This document shows, in pieces, positions 46,630-55,142 of a stretch of DNA of 64,000 nt (its first letter is position 1; the number at the start of each line of letters is the position of its first letter). A program made the position numbers and the translations under genes. Source of the DNA: UBA4582 sp047630175 (GTDB lineage: Bacteria; Pseudomonadota; Gammaproteobacteria; Pseudomonadales; Azotimanducaceae); NCBI GenBank assembly GCA_047630175.1, contig JBLHVI010000006.1:52802-116801 (forward strand). The letters are read 5' to 3'. The notes beneath the pieces were generated by a model. The model ran no database searches. It was not told where the DNA came from and saw nothing but the letters and a program-made list of their open reading frames with translations.

Positions 46630-46646
46630 AACGGCACACTAATTGC
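46630..46646 (+). promoter_or_regulatory. Shared 17-bp motif, copy 2 (candidate operator)
   Basis: AACGGCACACTAATTGC, identical to 39142-39158. Here it runs into an 11-bp direct repeat, ACACTAATTGC followed by ACACTAAGTGC, about one helical turn apart, as expected for a regulator binding one DNA face. It is 143 bp upstream of the HupE-like gene. Confidence 0.55.
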
Positions 46647-46789
46647 ACACTAAGTGCACAGTCACAGTAAGCAAATAATGTAAACGAGAGGCGCACTACT
46701 GAGTGATCACAGTAGAGGCTACCGGCATGTATTGTTGGTAAAAGGCCGCTTCAAGTAGCGAGAATTATTCATAGAATAATCACAAGATT

Positions 46790-47995
46790 ATGGGGCGAGT
46801 CATCACCACGAAATATTGTCATCGAGTAGTGTTAGCGTTGTTGCTGCAGGCCATGTGTTTGGTGCTCAGCCAAACGGCCCACGGACATATGCTGAATATG
46901 ACCCGGTTGAATGTTGCTGTCGACTCGAAAAATAATATTGTTTTCACCGTCAACATCGACCTAGGCGGTTCGTTAATGACGTCGGAGGACTACTGGGCGC
47001 TATCTCAAGCCGCTAACAACTCTGATGGCCTTCGATCAGGCAAGATGAGTGAAGAAGTTCGGTTGCTGGTAGAGCCCGCCTTGAAGAAGTTGGACACACA
47101 GGTTCTATTGCTTGCCGACGATGTCGTTGTTCCTCGGCAGCTTGTTTCATGGGAGTTCCCTGCGACATCGCTCGAGGCCATTAGAAACTCACTTTCGCCA
47201 CAGATGGCGACACTGGTGTATCGGGCGAGCCCTGCGGCGGTAAGCCAAGTGTCAGTTAAGCTGGCGCCATCATTGGCTATTCCTTGGCCATGCTTGCTTC
47301 GCGTTGATTCAGCGATGAGGCGGTTGCCGATCTCGCGGCTATTGACTGACGGAGATCGAGTGTCGACACCAGTGAACTTGTTAGCCTCAGAGGCGGCTAC
47401 AACGGACCTTTTGGCGCAGGGCATGCATATGCTGCAAACGATCATGCCAGGGTTGAGCTGGGTCGCGGTCGGGTTCACGCATATTGTACCTAAAGGCTTA
47501 GATCACATTGCTTTCGTTCTCGGGCTGTTTTTTCTAGCCACTGGGCTGAAGCCTCTGTTACTGCAGGTGACGGGGTTTACCATTGCTCATTCCCTCACGC
47601 TAGGCCTATCCATGTATGGCTTGGTGAATGTGCCAGCGAGTATCGTTGAACCATTAATAGCCTTATCCATTGTGTATATCGCGATTGATAATCTATTCGC
47701 CACTCGTTTAGCGCCATGGCGTTTGACGGTTGTTTGTTTATTTGGCCTGCTGCACGGGCTTGGATTCGCCGCAATGTTGATGGAAGTTCGTCTGCCTGAA
47801 GCGCAGTTTCTATCATCACTTTTTCTGTTCAACCTGGGTGTAGAACTCGGTCAGGTGTCTGTGCTGTTAGGTGCTTTTCTTGTTGTTGGCTGGTGTCGGC
47901 AACGCAGCTGGTACAAACGCTTTGTAGCCGCACCAGCCACTGTCGCTATAGGCGGTGCTGGCGCTTTCTGGTTGCTGAAAAGGACCGTGATGTAA
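46790..47995 (+). CDS. HupE/UreJ_2-type membrane protein
   Basis: A 401-residue protein. A signal-like segment ends near QTAHGHML. An exported domain of about 200 residues follows, then six or seven membrane helices with the HupE/UreJ_2 hallmarks GFTHIVPKGLDHIAFVLGLF, FTIAHSLTLGLSM, LLHGLGFAAML and FNLGVELGQVSVL. The histidine motifs suggest transition-metal handling; HupE/UreJ relatives are linked to nickel uptake. It heads the second unit of the guanidine island, followed after 82 bp by the metallo-hydrolase pair. The ribosome-binding site is weak. Confidence 0.8.
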   Translation: MGRVITTKYCHRVVLALLLQAMCLVLSQTAHGHMLNMTRLNVAVDSKNNIVFTVNIDLGGSLMTSEDYWALSQAANNSDGLRSGKMSEEVRLLVEPALKKLDTQVLLLADDVVVPRQLVSWEFPATSLEAIRNSLSPQMATLVYRASPAAVSQVSVKLAPSLAIPWPCLLRVDSAMRRLPISRLLTDGDRVSTPVNLLASEAATTDLLAQGMHMLQTIMPGLSWVAVGFTHIVPKGLDHIAFVLGLFFLATGLKPLLLQVTGFTIAHSLTLGLSMYGLVNVPASIVEPLIALSIVYIAIDNLFATRLAPWRLTVVCLFGLLHGLGFAAMLMEVRLPEAQFLSSLFLFNLGVELGQVSVLLGAFLVVGWCRQRSWYKRFVAAPATVAIGGAGAFWLLKRTVM

Positions 47996-48077
47996 TGCCA
48001 AAACCCCAAAGCTCGATTATTGCGTGCCTAACTATTGGAACCCCAATGACTTCCAACCCAGAGTCGGAGAGAGATAG

Positions 48078-49046
48078 ATGAATAAAGCCCTGATGACAAC
48101 CCTAGGCATGCTCGGTGTGATGCTGATACTGTTTGGTGTCGAGAACGCCGTCTCAGTAGTCACTAAAAAACTAGATTTTGCAGTTGAGGGCCGTGCCGCG
48201 GGTGGCTTTCCTGACGAGTGGATTCACGGCGCTAAGTCTGCCATGGATGACACCGACCCAGCGGTGCAAGTACACGCTTACAACGAGCACACTTTTATTC
48301 TGCGCGAAAACAAAGCCATTAATTACGAAGGCGCCTTTATGTATCTGTTGTTCGGCAATGATAAGGCGTTGCTTATTGATCAGGGATCGACCTCATCGCC
48401 AGCCTTGTTTCCGCTGCGTGAAGTGGTAGACGGTATCGTTAACGACTGGGAGCAGGCTCACGGTCAGAAAGTCCAGCTAATCGTCGCTAACAGCCACCTG
48501 CACGGGGATCACTACGCGGCCTGGAACCAGTTTGTCGATCGGCCTAACACGTTGATGGTTGGACTTACTCACGAAGAAGTAATGGACTACTGGGGCTTCA
48601 ACAGTTACCCGGAGCAGCGTATTAACTACGATCTTGGGGGTAGGCAATTTATTGTCACCGGCACCCCGGGGCATCAAAGCTCAGAAATTGCTTTCTATGA
48701 CACCTGGACAGATTTGTTGTACACCGGCGATATGTTCTATCGCGGCCGGCTGTACCTTGAAGACTGGGAGGCATGGAAAGGAAGTATCAAGCGTTTGAGT
48801 CAACTAGCGAGTGAGTACCCTATATCGCACCTGATTAACAATCATATTGAAATGACCAACGAGCCGGGCATTGACTACCCCATTGCCACAAGCTGGCAAC
48901 CCAATGAGCCGCCGATGCAAATGACCGTGAAAATGCTTGAGGTTGCGGCGAAGGCCGCAGACGAGGTCAACGCACCTGGAATTTATAAGTACGATGACTT
49001 CTTGTTGTATAACGAAATTCCTTGGGCTTACACAACAGATCCTTGA
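48078..49046 (+). CDS. Metallo-beta-lactamase-fold hydrolase (intact metal site)
   Basis: A 322-residue MBL-fold protein with a membrane-anchor or signal-like N-terminus (TLGMLGVMLILFGVENAVS). The metal ligands are complete: His140, His142, Asp144 and His145 (NSHLHGDHYAAW), His199 (GTPGHQSS), Asp218 (YTGDMF) and His256 (NNHIEMT). GGAGAGAG precedes the ATG. The substrate is unknown; the fold covers thioesters, lactones, phosphodiesters and amides. It lies between the HupE-like gene and its own metal-less paralogue in the guanidine island. Confidence 0.85.
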   Translation: MNKALMTTLGMLGVMLILFGVENAVSVVTKKLDFAVEGRAAGGFPDEWIHGAKSAMDDTDPAVQVHAYNEHTFILRENKAINYEGAFMYLLFGNDKALLIDQGSTSSPALFPLREVVDGIVNDWEQAHGQKVQLIVANSHLHGDHYAAWNQFVDRPNTLMVGLTHEEVMDYWGFNSYPEQRINYDLGGRQFIVTGTPGHQSSEIAFYDTWTDLLYTGDMFYRGRLYLEDWEAWKGSIKRLSQLASEYPISHLINNHIEMTNEPGIDYPIATSWQPNEPPMQMTVKMLEVAAKAADEVNAPGIYKYDDFLLYNEIPWAYTTDP

Positions 49047-49063
49047 TGCGACAGGAGCACGCT

Positions 49064-50089
49064 ATGAGTAACAATATTTCAACGCTATATCGTCTTTCGT
49101 TAGCGACCATCTTTACGTTTGCATCTATCTTTGCAGGTGAGGTAACGGCGGCTGGCGTCACGCTTGACTTTGCGCGCGCCGACGCCGCGCCTGGTAATAT
49201 GCGATTCGGTTGGATCCACGGAAGTAGGTCGGCCAAGCATAATACAGACGTGCGTGTGCAAGTACACCGCTACAACGAGCACACTTATATGTTACGGCAG
49301 AACCCGGCAATCCACTGGGAAGCCCCGTTCATGTACCTTCTATTTGGTAACGATAGAGCGGTGTTGCTAGATGCTGGCGCGACAGCTGAGGCAGAGTACT
49401 TCCCCCTACTTGATACGGTCAACGAGCTGATTGCGCGCTGGGAAGTCGCAAATGGTAAGTCAGGGACGCAGTTGATGGTCCTACCGCTAGGTAATGACTT
49501 CTCGCAAATTCAGGGTGTTGAGCAGTTTACAGGACGGCCCAACACGGTGGTTGTTGAGCCAGGAGCTGCTGGCTGGAAAAAGTATCTGGAGCTTGATAAT
49601 AAGGTAGCAGGGCAGGGCGTGCTGGAGTTGGGTGGTCGCAAACTAGCTGTCGTTGCCACCCCTGGGCTTAGTGACAATGCGATCTCCTTGTACGATCCGT
49701 ATTCGGATTTGTTATTTACGGGAAATAGCTTTTATGCTGGCCGGCTGGTGATTCGCGACTTTGCTGCCTATAAATCGAGCCTAAAGCGGCTGCTTGAACT
49801 AACCAGTAACGTGCCTGTGCATATGATTCTTGGGGGCCGTATTGAGATGTCAGATTACCCTGGCGTTGACTACATTCTGCGCAGCAACTATCGCCCCCGT
49901 GAGGCTCCCCTGCAGCTTGATTTGGCTGCGCTAGAAGACGCCTCACGCATCGTGTTGTTGGTTAACGGCGCCAAAGATATTCGCATTCACAATCAATTTA
50001 TTGTCATGAATGGCGTTGGTCGCGGAGCGCGAGATCATGGTTGGCCGACTTACACGCCAGAAAGATTCCGTCAGGTTAAATTACGTTAG
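49064..50089 (+). CDS. Metallo-beta-lactamase-fold pseudoenzyme (paralogue lacking metal ligands)
   Basis: A 341-residue protein from ATG 49064, supported by AGGAGC about 7 bp upstream. A signal peptide ends near EVTAAGV. It aligns with the preceding protein throughout (VQVHRYNEHTYMLRQNPAI, FMYLLFGND, FTGNSFYAGRL, RIEMSDYPGVDY). Every metal ligand is replaced: the four of HxHxDH by Gly143, Asp145, Ser147 and Gln148; the next His by Leu202, Asp by Asn221, and the last His by Arg259. It is probably a non-catalytic binding or partner subunit. The frame is intact with no stops, so it appears selected rather than decaying. Confidence 0.85.
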   Translation: MSNNISTLYRLSLATIFTFASIFAGEVTAAGVTLDFARADAAPGNMRFGWIHGSRSAKHNTDVRVQVHRYNEHTYMLRQNPAIHWEAPFMYLLFGNDRAVLLDAGATAEAEYFPLLDTVNELIARWEVANGKSGTQLMVLPLGNDFSQIQGVEQFTGRPNTVVVEPGAAGWKKYLELDNKVAGQGVLELGGRKLAVVATPGLSDNAISLYDPYSDLLFTGNSFYAGRLVIRDFAAYKSSLKRLLELTSNVPVHMILGGRIEMSDYPGVDYILRSNYRPREAPLQLDLAALEDASRIVLLVNGAKDIRIHNQFIVMNGVGRGARDHGWPTYTPERFRQVKLR

Positions 50090-50112
50090 TTATCATTACA
50101 GGTACGCACATT

Positions 50113-51096
50113 ATGAGCAGCAGAGTGATTAGCAGAAATTTACGACGATTCTTCATTATCGCCGCAATGGCTTTGTCTTCGTTGGCCGAGGCCAAACCAC
50201 TACAGATTGGCTATAGCGATTGGCCAGGATGGGTTGCCTGGGAAGTGGCGTTGGAAAAAGGCTGGTTTAAAGAGGCCGGCGTTGAGGTTGAATTTGAATG
50301 GTTTGACTATGTTGCCTCAATGGAGGCCTATTCCGCAGGTCAGCTTGACGCGGTTGGCATGACCAATGGCGATGCGCTTGTGACGGGTGCCACGGGAGCC
50401 AAAAGCGTGTTTGTCTTGATTAATGACTACAGCAACGGTAACGACATGATCGTCGCGCAGCGCGGCATTACTAATGTGGCTGATTTAGCGGGTAAGCGAA
50501 TTGGCGTTGAGATAGGCTTCGTCCCCCATCTGTTACTACTCAATGCGCTAGAAAGTGCTGGGCTGACAGAAGACGATGTGGAGCTAGTGAACGCGCCAAC
50601 TAACGAAACACCACAGGTTTTGGCATCAGGCGATGTTGATGCCATCGTTGCGTGGCAGCCAAGCTCTTCCCAGGCGCTAAAGCTAGTGCCTGGTTCCAAA
50701 GCTATCTATACCTCCAGGAATCAGCCCGGTCTTATCTATGACGGTTTGGCGGTCTCACCCATGAGTCTTGCGACCCGCCGTGATGACTGGCTCAAAGTCG
50801 TCGACGTTTGGTATCGCGTGGTCGATTATATTCGAGACCCTGACACTGCCGAAGAGGCTTTGTCGATCGTTGCATCCCGAGTTGGCTTGTCGGCAGAAGA
50901 CTATCGGCCTTTTCTTGCGGGTACCAAGATCCTTGATCGCAGCGAGGTTGTGTCTGTGCTGAGTCGTTCTACCGGCTTCGATACGGTGCACGGTTCCAGC
51001 CTGATGTCTGATGCATTCAACGTCAAATATGGTGCTTACAAAGACCCTCAAGACGTGGCCGACTATCTAGATACCAGCCTAATGTTGGGCGACTAA
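50113..51096 (+). CDS. ABC transporter substrate-binding protein, NitT/TauT type
   Basis: A 327-residue periplasmic protein. The signal peptide MSSRVISRNLRRFFIIAAMA ends near SLAEAKP. The mature start, LQIGYSDWPGWVAWEVALEKGWF, is the type found in importers encoded with urea/guanidine carboxylase genes. Later motifs are VGMTNGDALV and ADLAGKRIGVEIGFVPHLLL. It follows the MBL pair after 23 bp and is followed by permease and ATPase genes. Guanidine or a guanidino compound is the likely ligand, by context. Confidence 0.86.
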   Translation: MSSRVISRNLRRFFIIAAMALSSLAEAKPLQIGYSDWPGWVAWEVALEKGWFKEAGVEVEFEWFDYVASMEAYSAGQLDAVGMTNGDALVTGATGAKSVFVLINDYSNGNDMIVAQRGITNVADLAGKRIGVEIGFVPHLLLLNALESAGLTEDDVELVNAPTNETPQVLASGDVDAIVAWQPSSSQALKLVPGSKAIYTSRNQPGLIYDGLAVSPMSLATRRDDWLKVVDVWYRVVDYIRDPDTAEEALSIVASRVGLSAEDYRPFLAGTKILDRSEVVSVLSRSTGFDTVHGSSLMSDAFNVKYGAYKDPQDVADYLDTSLMLGD

Positions 51097-51103
51097 GTCG
51101 GTT

Positions 51104-52054
51104 ATGGCATCTTGGCTTACACCACGGCACACGTTGACCGACCATCAAGGCCGCAACCTGTTGGTGCTGTCTTTCTCGATACCACTATTACTTTGGTGCT
51201 TGATCAGCTATGTGCCGTTTTTTTGGCATCCGAACGTTGAAGTCACTGATCCTGGTGATGTCAGCTATTTCACGTCTGGCATGAGTCTCGAGAAAGATGT
51301 GTTTGCGCAAGAGTTGGAAAAAATTGTTAGCAGTGGTGGTGTTGCACCTCAAGGTATAGCGGTTAACCCAATCTACCTGCCAGCACCGCACAAGGTGGCT
51401 CGGGCTTTTTACAGTGCTTTTACGACAGAGCCTAAGCGTCGTAGCGAGCAATGGTTGCACGAGAGCCTATGGCATAGCATAACCATTATTTTCTGGGGTT
51501 TTGGATTGTCATCAATCATTGGTATTCCGCTGGGTGTTATTTGCGGAACCTATGCGGTGTTTTCTCGGCTGTGGGAGCCCTTTGTTGAATTTTTTCGGTA
51601 TTTTCCTGCGCCAGCGTTTGGTGCGCTAGCCGTGGCGGTACTCGGTATTCATGATGCGCCGAAAATCACCATCATTTTTATCGGCACGTTTTTCCAGCAG
51701 GTACTCGTTGTAGCCAACACGACGCGTAAGCTCGACTTGAGTTTAGTGGAGGCGGCCATGACGCTCGGGGCAGGGCGTTCCCAGTTGCTATTCAAAGTTG
51801 TAGTGCCGGGTATTTTGCCAGACCTGTATCGAGACGCACGAATTTTGCTAGGTTGGGCTTGGACTTATCTCATTGTCGCTGAATTGATCGGTGCAAGTTC
51901 TGGCATCACTTGGTTCATTACTCAGCAGGCGCGCTATCAGAATTTTGACAATGTCTTTGCTGCCATCATGATGATTGGGCTGATCGGTTTGTTTACCGAC
52001 ATTGTTCTGGCGAAACTAGGCGGCGTGATGTTTCGCTGGCAAAAAGTCGCGTGA
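51104..52054 (+). CDS. ABC transporter permease, NitT/TauT type
   Basis: A 316-residue inner-membrane protein. The first helix (LVLSFSIPLLLWCLISYVPF) is followed by an unusually long periplasmic segment before the BPD_transp_1 core, which has five further helices. The EAA loop is EAAMTLGAGRSQLLFKVVVPGILP near residue 228. It starts 7 bp after the binding-protein gene. The long N-terminal loop is a feature of the permeases found with urea/guanidine carboxylase genes. Confidence 0.87.
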   Translation: MASWLTPRHTLTDHQGRNLLVLSFSIPLLLWCLISYVPFFWHPNVEVTDPGDVSYFTSGMSLEKDVFAQELEKIVSSGGVAPQGIAVNPIYLPAPHKVARAFYSAFTTEPKRRSEQWLHESLWHSITIIFWGFGLSSIIGIPLGVICGTYAVFSRLWEPFVEFFRYFPAPAFGALAVAVLGIHDAPKITIIFIGTFFQQVLVVANTTRKLDLSLVEAAMTLGAGRSQLLFKVVVPGILPDLYRDARILLGWAWTYLIVAELIGASSGITWFITQQARYQNFDNVFAAIMMIGLIGLFTDIVLAKLGGVMFRWQKVA

Positions 52055-52088
52055 CAATCGCAGTTGAAACAGCATTAGGAGAACGCCT

Positions 52089-52988
52089 GTGAGCACAGTC
52101 GAATCAGAACCTCAGTCTTATCTGCAGCAGAGTGATGAAGTTAGGCAACGCTTCGATGCGATCAAGCAGCGGGAAGTACTGCTTGATGTAAAGCATCTGG
52201 ATAAAAATTTCGTCGGCAACAGCGGCACGATTCAGGCACTGCAAGACGTAAGTTTTCAGGTTCATCGACGTGAATTCATTACCGTTATTGGCCCGTCTGG
52301 TTGTGGTAAGTCAACGCTAGTGAGACTTCTGGCGGGCCTTGAGACATCCTCTGGCGGCACCATTGCTCTAAGTGGTAATCCCGTTGAAGACCCAGGGCCA
52401 GACCGTGGCATGGTATTCCAAGGCTATACATTGTTCCCCTGGCTGACAGTAAAACGCAACATCATGTTCGGTCTGCAGATGCAGGGGTTGACGGATAGCA
52501 GTGCGGAAAGTGAGGCGCTGCAGTGGATTGATTTGATCGGCCTCGACAGGTTTGCGGAACATTATCCACATCAATTGTCAGGCGGCATGAAACAGCGCGT
52601 TGCCATTGCCAGAGCACTGGCAACGCGGCCTAAAATTTTGCTGATGGATGAGCCCTTTGGGGCACTTGATGCCCAGACTCGCGCAAAAATGCAGCGCTAC
52701 CTGCTGGAGATATGGCGTAATATTGATATTACTATTATCTTTATTACGCATGATTTAGATGAGGCCATTTACTTAGCTGACCGCATTCTTGTTCTAGATG
52801 CGCATCCAGGTCGGGTTCATGATTTTATTGAAGTGCCTGTGGCGAGGCCCCGCCACCCTACTCAGGTGGCTGACCCAACATTCGTTGCGCTCAAGCAGCA
52901 CATCGAGAGTATTATTCATCCTGAGAATGATGACGACGAGGATGATTTAAACCTATTTCGCCTTACCCATGTGGGAGACGACGTTTAG
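52089..52988 (+). CDS. ABC transporter ATP-binding protein, NitT/TauT type
   Basis: A 299-residue ATPase. Walker A is GPSGCGKSTLVRL near residue 77, the signature LSGGMKQRVAIARAL near 173, Walker B ILLMDEPFGALD near 196, and the switch histidine is in FITHDLDEA. The C-terminus has an acidic tail (ENDDDEDD). It energises uptake by the two preceding proteins. It is the last gene of the six-gene second unit of the guanidine island. Confidence 0.92.
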   Translation: MSTVESEPQSYLQQSDEVRQRFDAIKQREVLLDVKHLDKNFVGNSGTIQALQDVSFQVHRREFITVIGPSGCGKSTLVRLLAGLETSSGGTIALSGNPVEDPGPDRGMVFQGYTLFPWLTVKRNIMFGLQMQGLTDSSAESEALQWIDLIGLDRFAEHYPHQLSGGMKQRVAIARALATRPKILLMDEPFGALDAQTRAKMQRYLLEIWRNIDITIIFITHDLDEAIYLADRILVLDAHPGRVHDFIEVPVARPRHPTQVADPTFVALKQHIESIIHPENDDDEDDLNLFRLTHVGDDV

Positions 52989-53233
52989 ACGTCGGGCCAG
53001 TATTTGGGTGAGGCAATTTCGTAGGTTGCCGAAGCGTATGGCTAGGCGGAAAGCGTGAGTTCAGGCCGTAGCTATTTTCTGCCTTAGATATTCCCAATAT
53101 TTGACGGGCCTCAAATCTTGACAGATTTACGTAGAATTTCGGCGTTAAACCATACGAGAAACTTCTACCTGCGAATCCAGACTATTCCACAGATGATGCC
53201 GAACCCAGCCGCTGGTAATTAGCGCTGACTTCA

Positions 53234-53608
53234 CTATTGGACTTGCTTGGTAAGTTCCCTGATTTTCACGATGAGCAAAGTGATGTCCAATGGTTTGGTA
53301 ATGTACGCCGTCGGATGAAGGTAGGCTGTTGTTAGCTTATCCCTTCTGTCATCTAACGCGGTTAAAAATACAAACGGAATATCTCTCTTGTCGGGATGGT
53401 TTTTACGGAGGTCCTCCAGAAGCGCATAACCTGAGGTGCCACTCATCACTCTGTCGCAAAGGATGAGGTCAACGGGTTCGCTGAGAATCAACTTAAGACC
53501 AGCGGCCCCGTCCTGCGCTTCAATTACTTCGAATCCTTCTGTAGTCAACGCCTCGGCTATTTCAAGACGTTGTTCGTTATCGTCTTCGATACAAAGTATT
53601 TTCGTCAT
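53234..53608 (-). CDS. Stand-alone response-regulator receiver domain
   Basis: About 124 residues from MTKILCIEDD at 53608; the frame continues to 53638. It is a CheY-like fold only: acidic pair EDD, phosphoacceptor Asp in LILCDRVM, Thr in VFLTALDD and Lys in YITKPLD. No output domain. It ends a minus-strand operon after the kinase, a degenerate receiver and a REC-HD-GYP protein, and probably shuttles phosphate or titrates the kinase. Confidence 0.85.
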   Translation of the reverse strand: MTKILCIEDDNEQRLEIAEALTTEGFEVIEAQDGAAGLKLILSEPVDLILCDRVMSGTSGYALLEDLRKNHPDKRDIPFVFLTALDDRRDKLTTAYLHPTAYITKPLDITLLIVKIRELTKQVQ

Positions 53609-53657
53609 AGAAACATGTTCCTTGTCGGTATCGCTCAAGGCCTATGCGCCTCAAATA

Positions 53658-54731
53658 TTAATCTACCAAATTCAAGTAAATCTCATCAAATTTGCCGGAC
53701 ATTTTCCGGAGAATGTCGATCATTTCTGGGTCGAAGTGTGAAGGCTCCGTTCGCCCGTCACCCTGCAGCATAATCGACAGCGTTTTTTCTTGGTCGAACG
53801 CGGGCTTGTAGGGGCGTTTTGACCTCAATGCGTCATACACATCAACCAACGCCGTTATTCGGGCCTCAATGGGGATTTCAGTTCCACTAAGACCTCGCGG
53901 ATAGCCACCGCCGTCCCAGCGTTCATGATGATTTCTGGCAATGCTTGCCGCGGCCTGCATAATAGGATGTCGTGAACTGGCAAGTATATCGTAACCATTC
54001 TGCGCATGTTGTTTCATGATCGCGACTTCATCAGAATTTAATTTTCCAGGTTTCAATAAAACACTGTCAGGGGTGCCTATCTTTCCTAAATCATGCAGCG
54101 GCGCCGCGAGCAACATTAGGTTTTGGCGTTCTTCCGACCAGCCAAGTTCCTTGGCTATTAATTGCGCATATTCCCCTATTCGTCGAATATGGTTGCCAGT
54201 TTCGGGGTCCTTATATTCAGCGGCGACGGAGAGACATTCAAGTGCCTCTTTATAAGCATTTTCGAAGCCGCCAAGGAGCTTGCGGACTTCTAATGTTTTT
54301 GCTTGTACATCTGCTTCCAGTCCAGCTTGGTAGTAACGATTAGCGCGTTTCAACAGAACCAATTCTTCCGCTCGGCGGACCACGTGAAGCAAGTGGTCGA
54401 GATCAATGGGCTTTTCGAGAAACTCCATAACACCGAGTTTCAGTGAATCTATGGCTTCCCTTGATCCCCCGTGTCCGGTCAAGATGACAAATTCCAGGTC
54501 ACGATCTTTAGCGAATTCAGATTGAGCGGCACGGATCATTTCCAGTCCAGTTTTTCCGGGCATGAGGATGTCACTTAAAACGACAATCACCTCCGCATGC
54601 CGACGTATCATATCTAGCCCTTCTTCGCCGTTTGCAGCTGCAACGCATTCGAAGCCATCATCAGTTAAACATTCGACAACCTCCTCTCGGATTTCCATGT
54701 TATCTTCGACGATAAGAATTTTTGCTGTCAT
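53658..54731 (-). CDS. Response regulator with HD-GYP domain
   Basis: A 357-residue protein. The N-terminal REC domain (MTAKILIVEDNMEIREE; Asp in VVLSDILMPGKTG; Lys in FLEKPID) is followed by a coiled linker and an HD-GYP domain with APLHDLGKIGTPDSVLLKPG near 212 and HHERWDGGGYPRGLSG near 264. HD-GYP domains hydrolyse c-di-GMP. AAGGA precedes the ATG. It overlaps almost directly (4-bp gap) with the upstream degenerate receiver, in the operon of the PAS histidine kinase. Confidence 0.9.
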   Translation of the reverse strand: MTAKILIVEDNMEIREEVVECLTDDGFECVAAANGEEGLDMIRRHAEVIVVLSDILMPGKTGLEMIRAAQSEFAKDRDLEFVILTGHGGSREAIDSLKLGVMEFLEKPIDLDHLLHVVRRAEELVLLKRANRYYQAGLEADVQAKTLEVRKLLGGFENAYKEALECLSVAAEYKDPETGNHIRRIGEYAQLIAKELGWSEERQNLMLLAAPLHDLGKIGTPDSVLLKPGKLNSDEVAIMKQHAQNGYDILASSRHPIMQAAASIARNHHERWDGGGYPRGLSGTEIPIEARITALVDVYDALRSKRPYKPAFDQEKTLSIMLQGDGRTEPSHFDPEMIDILRKMSGKFDEIYLNLVD

Positions 54732-54735
54732 ATTC

Positions 54736-55116
54736 TTATTCCTTCACTGTCAATGTCAAACTAACTGCATTGATTGGGTTTTGAATACTAAACGGCGTTC
54801 CCAAAAAATGATGATCGTTGATGTCCTTGCCCTCAACTTCATCTCCAAGAATGACGTTTCCTGACGCGACGATAAATTTTATTGTCTTATAAAAATTCGA
54901 TCCGACTATCTCGAATAATTCCGTTGCCGATTGCCAAAAAATATTCTTGTCTAGGCATATTAGAGCAATATCAGGTTTGGCATAAGGTACTTGAGTTGAA
55001 GTTCCGGTATTGTTGGCGACAAAACAAGCATAACTTTCATCCGTTAACGCTTCTAGCACTTCGTCTAGAGTGCCTGCCTCCTCCTCCACCTCATCAACAA
55101 GAACCTTGGCTGGCAT
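54736..55116 (-). CDS. Degenerate receiver-like protein
   Basis: A 126-residue protein that follows the receiver fold (VLVDEVEEEAGTLDEVLEALTDESY; IALICLDKN; KFIVASGNVI; HHFLGTPFSIQNPI) but lacks the conserved lysine before the Pro of beta-5 (Thr instead) and has an altered acidic pocket. It is probably a non-phosphorylated receiver acting by protein contact. Located between the kinase and the REC-HD-GYP gene in the same operon. Confidence 0.6.
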   Translation of the reverse strand: MPAKVLVDEVEEEAGTLDEVLEALTDESYACFVANNTGTSTQVPYAKPDIALICLDKNIFWQSATELFEIVGSNFYKTIKFIVASGNVILGDEVEGKDINDHHFLGTPFSIQNPINAVSLTLTVKE

Positions 55117-55142
55117 TGTATCCCGCGCCCCAATAACTAATG

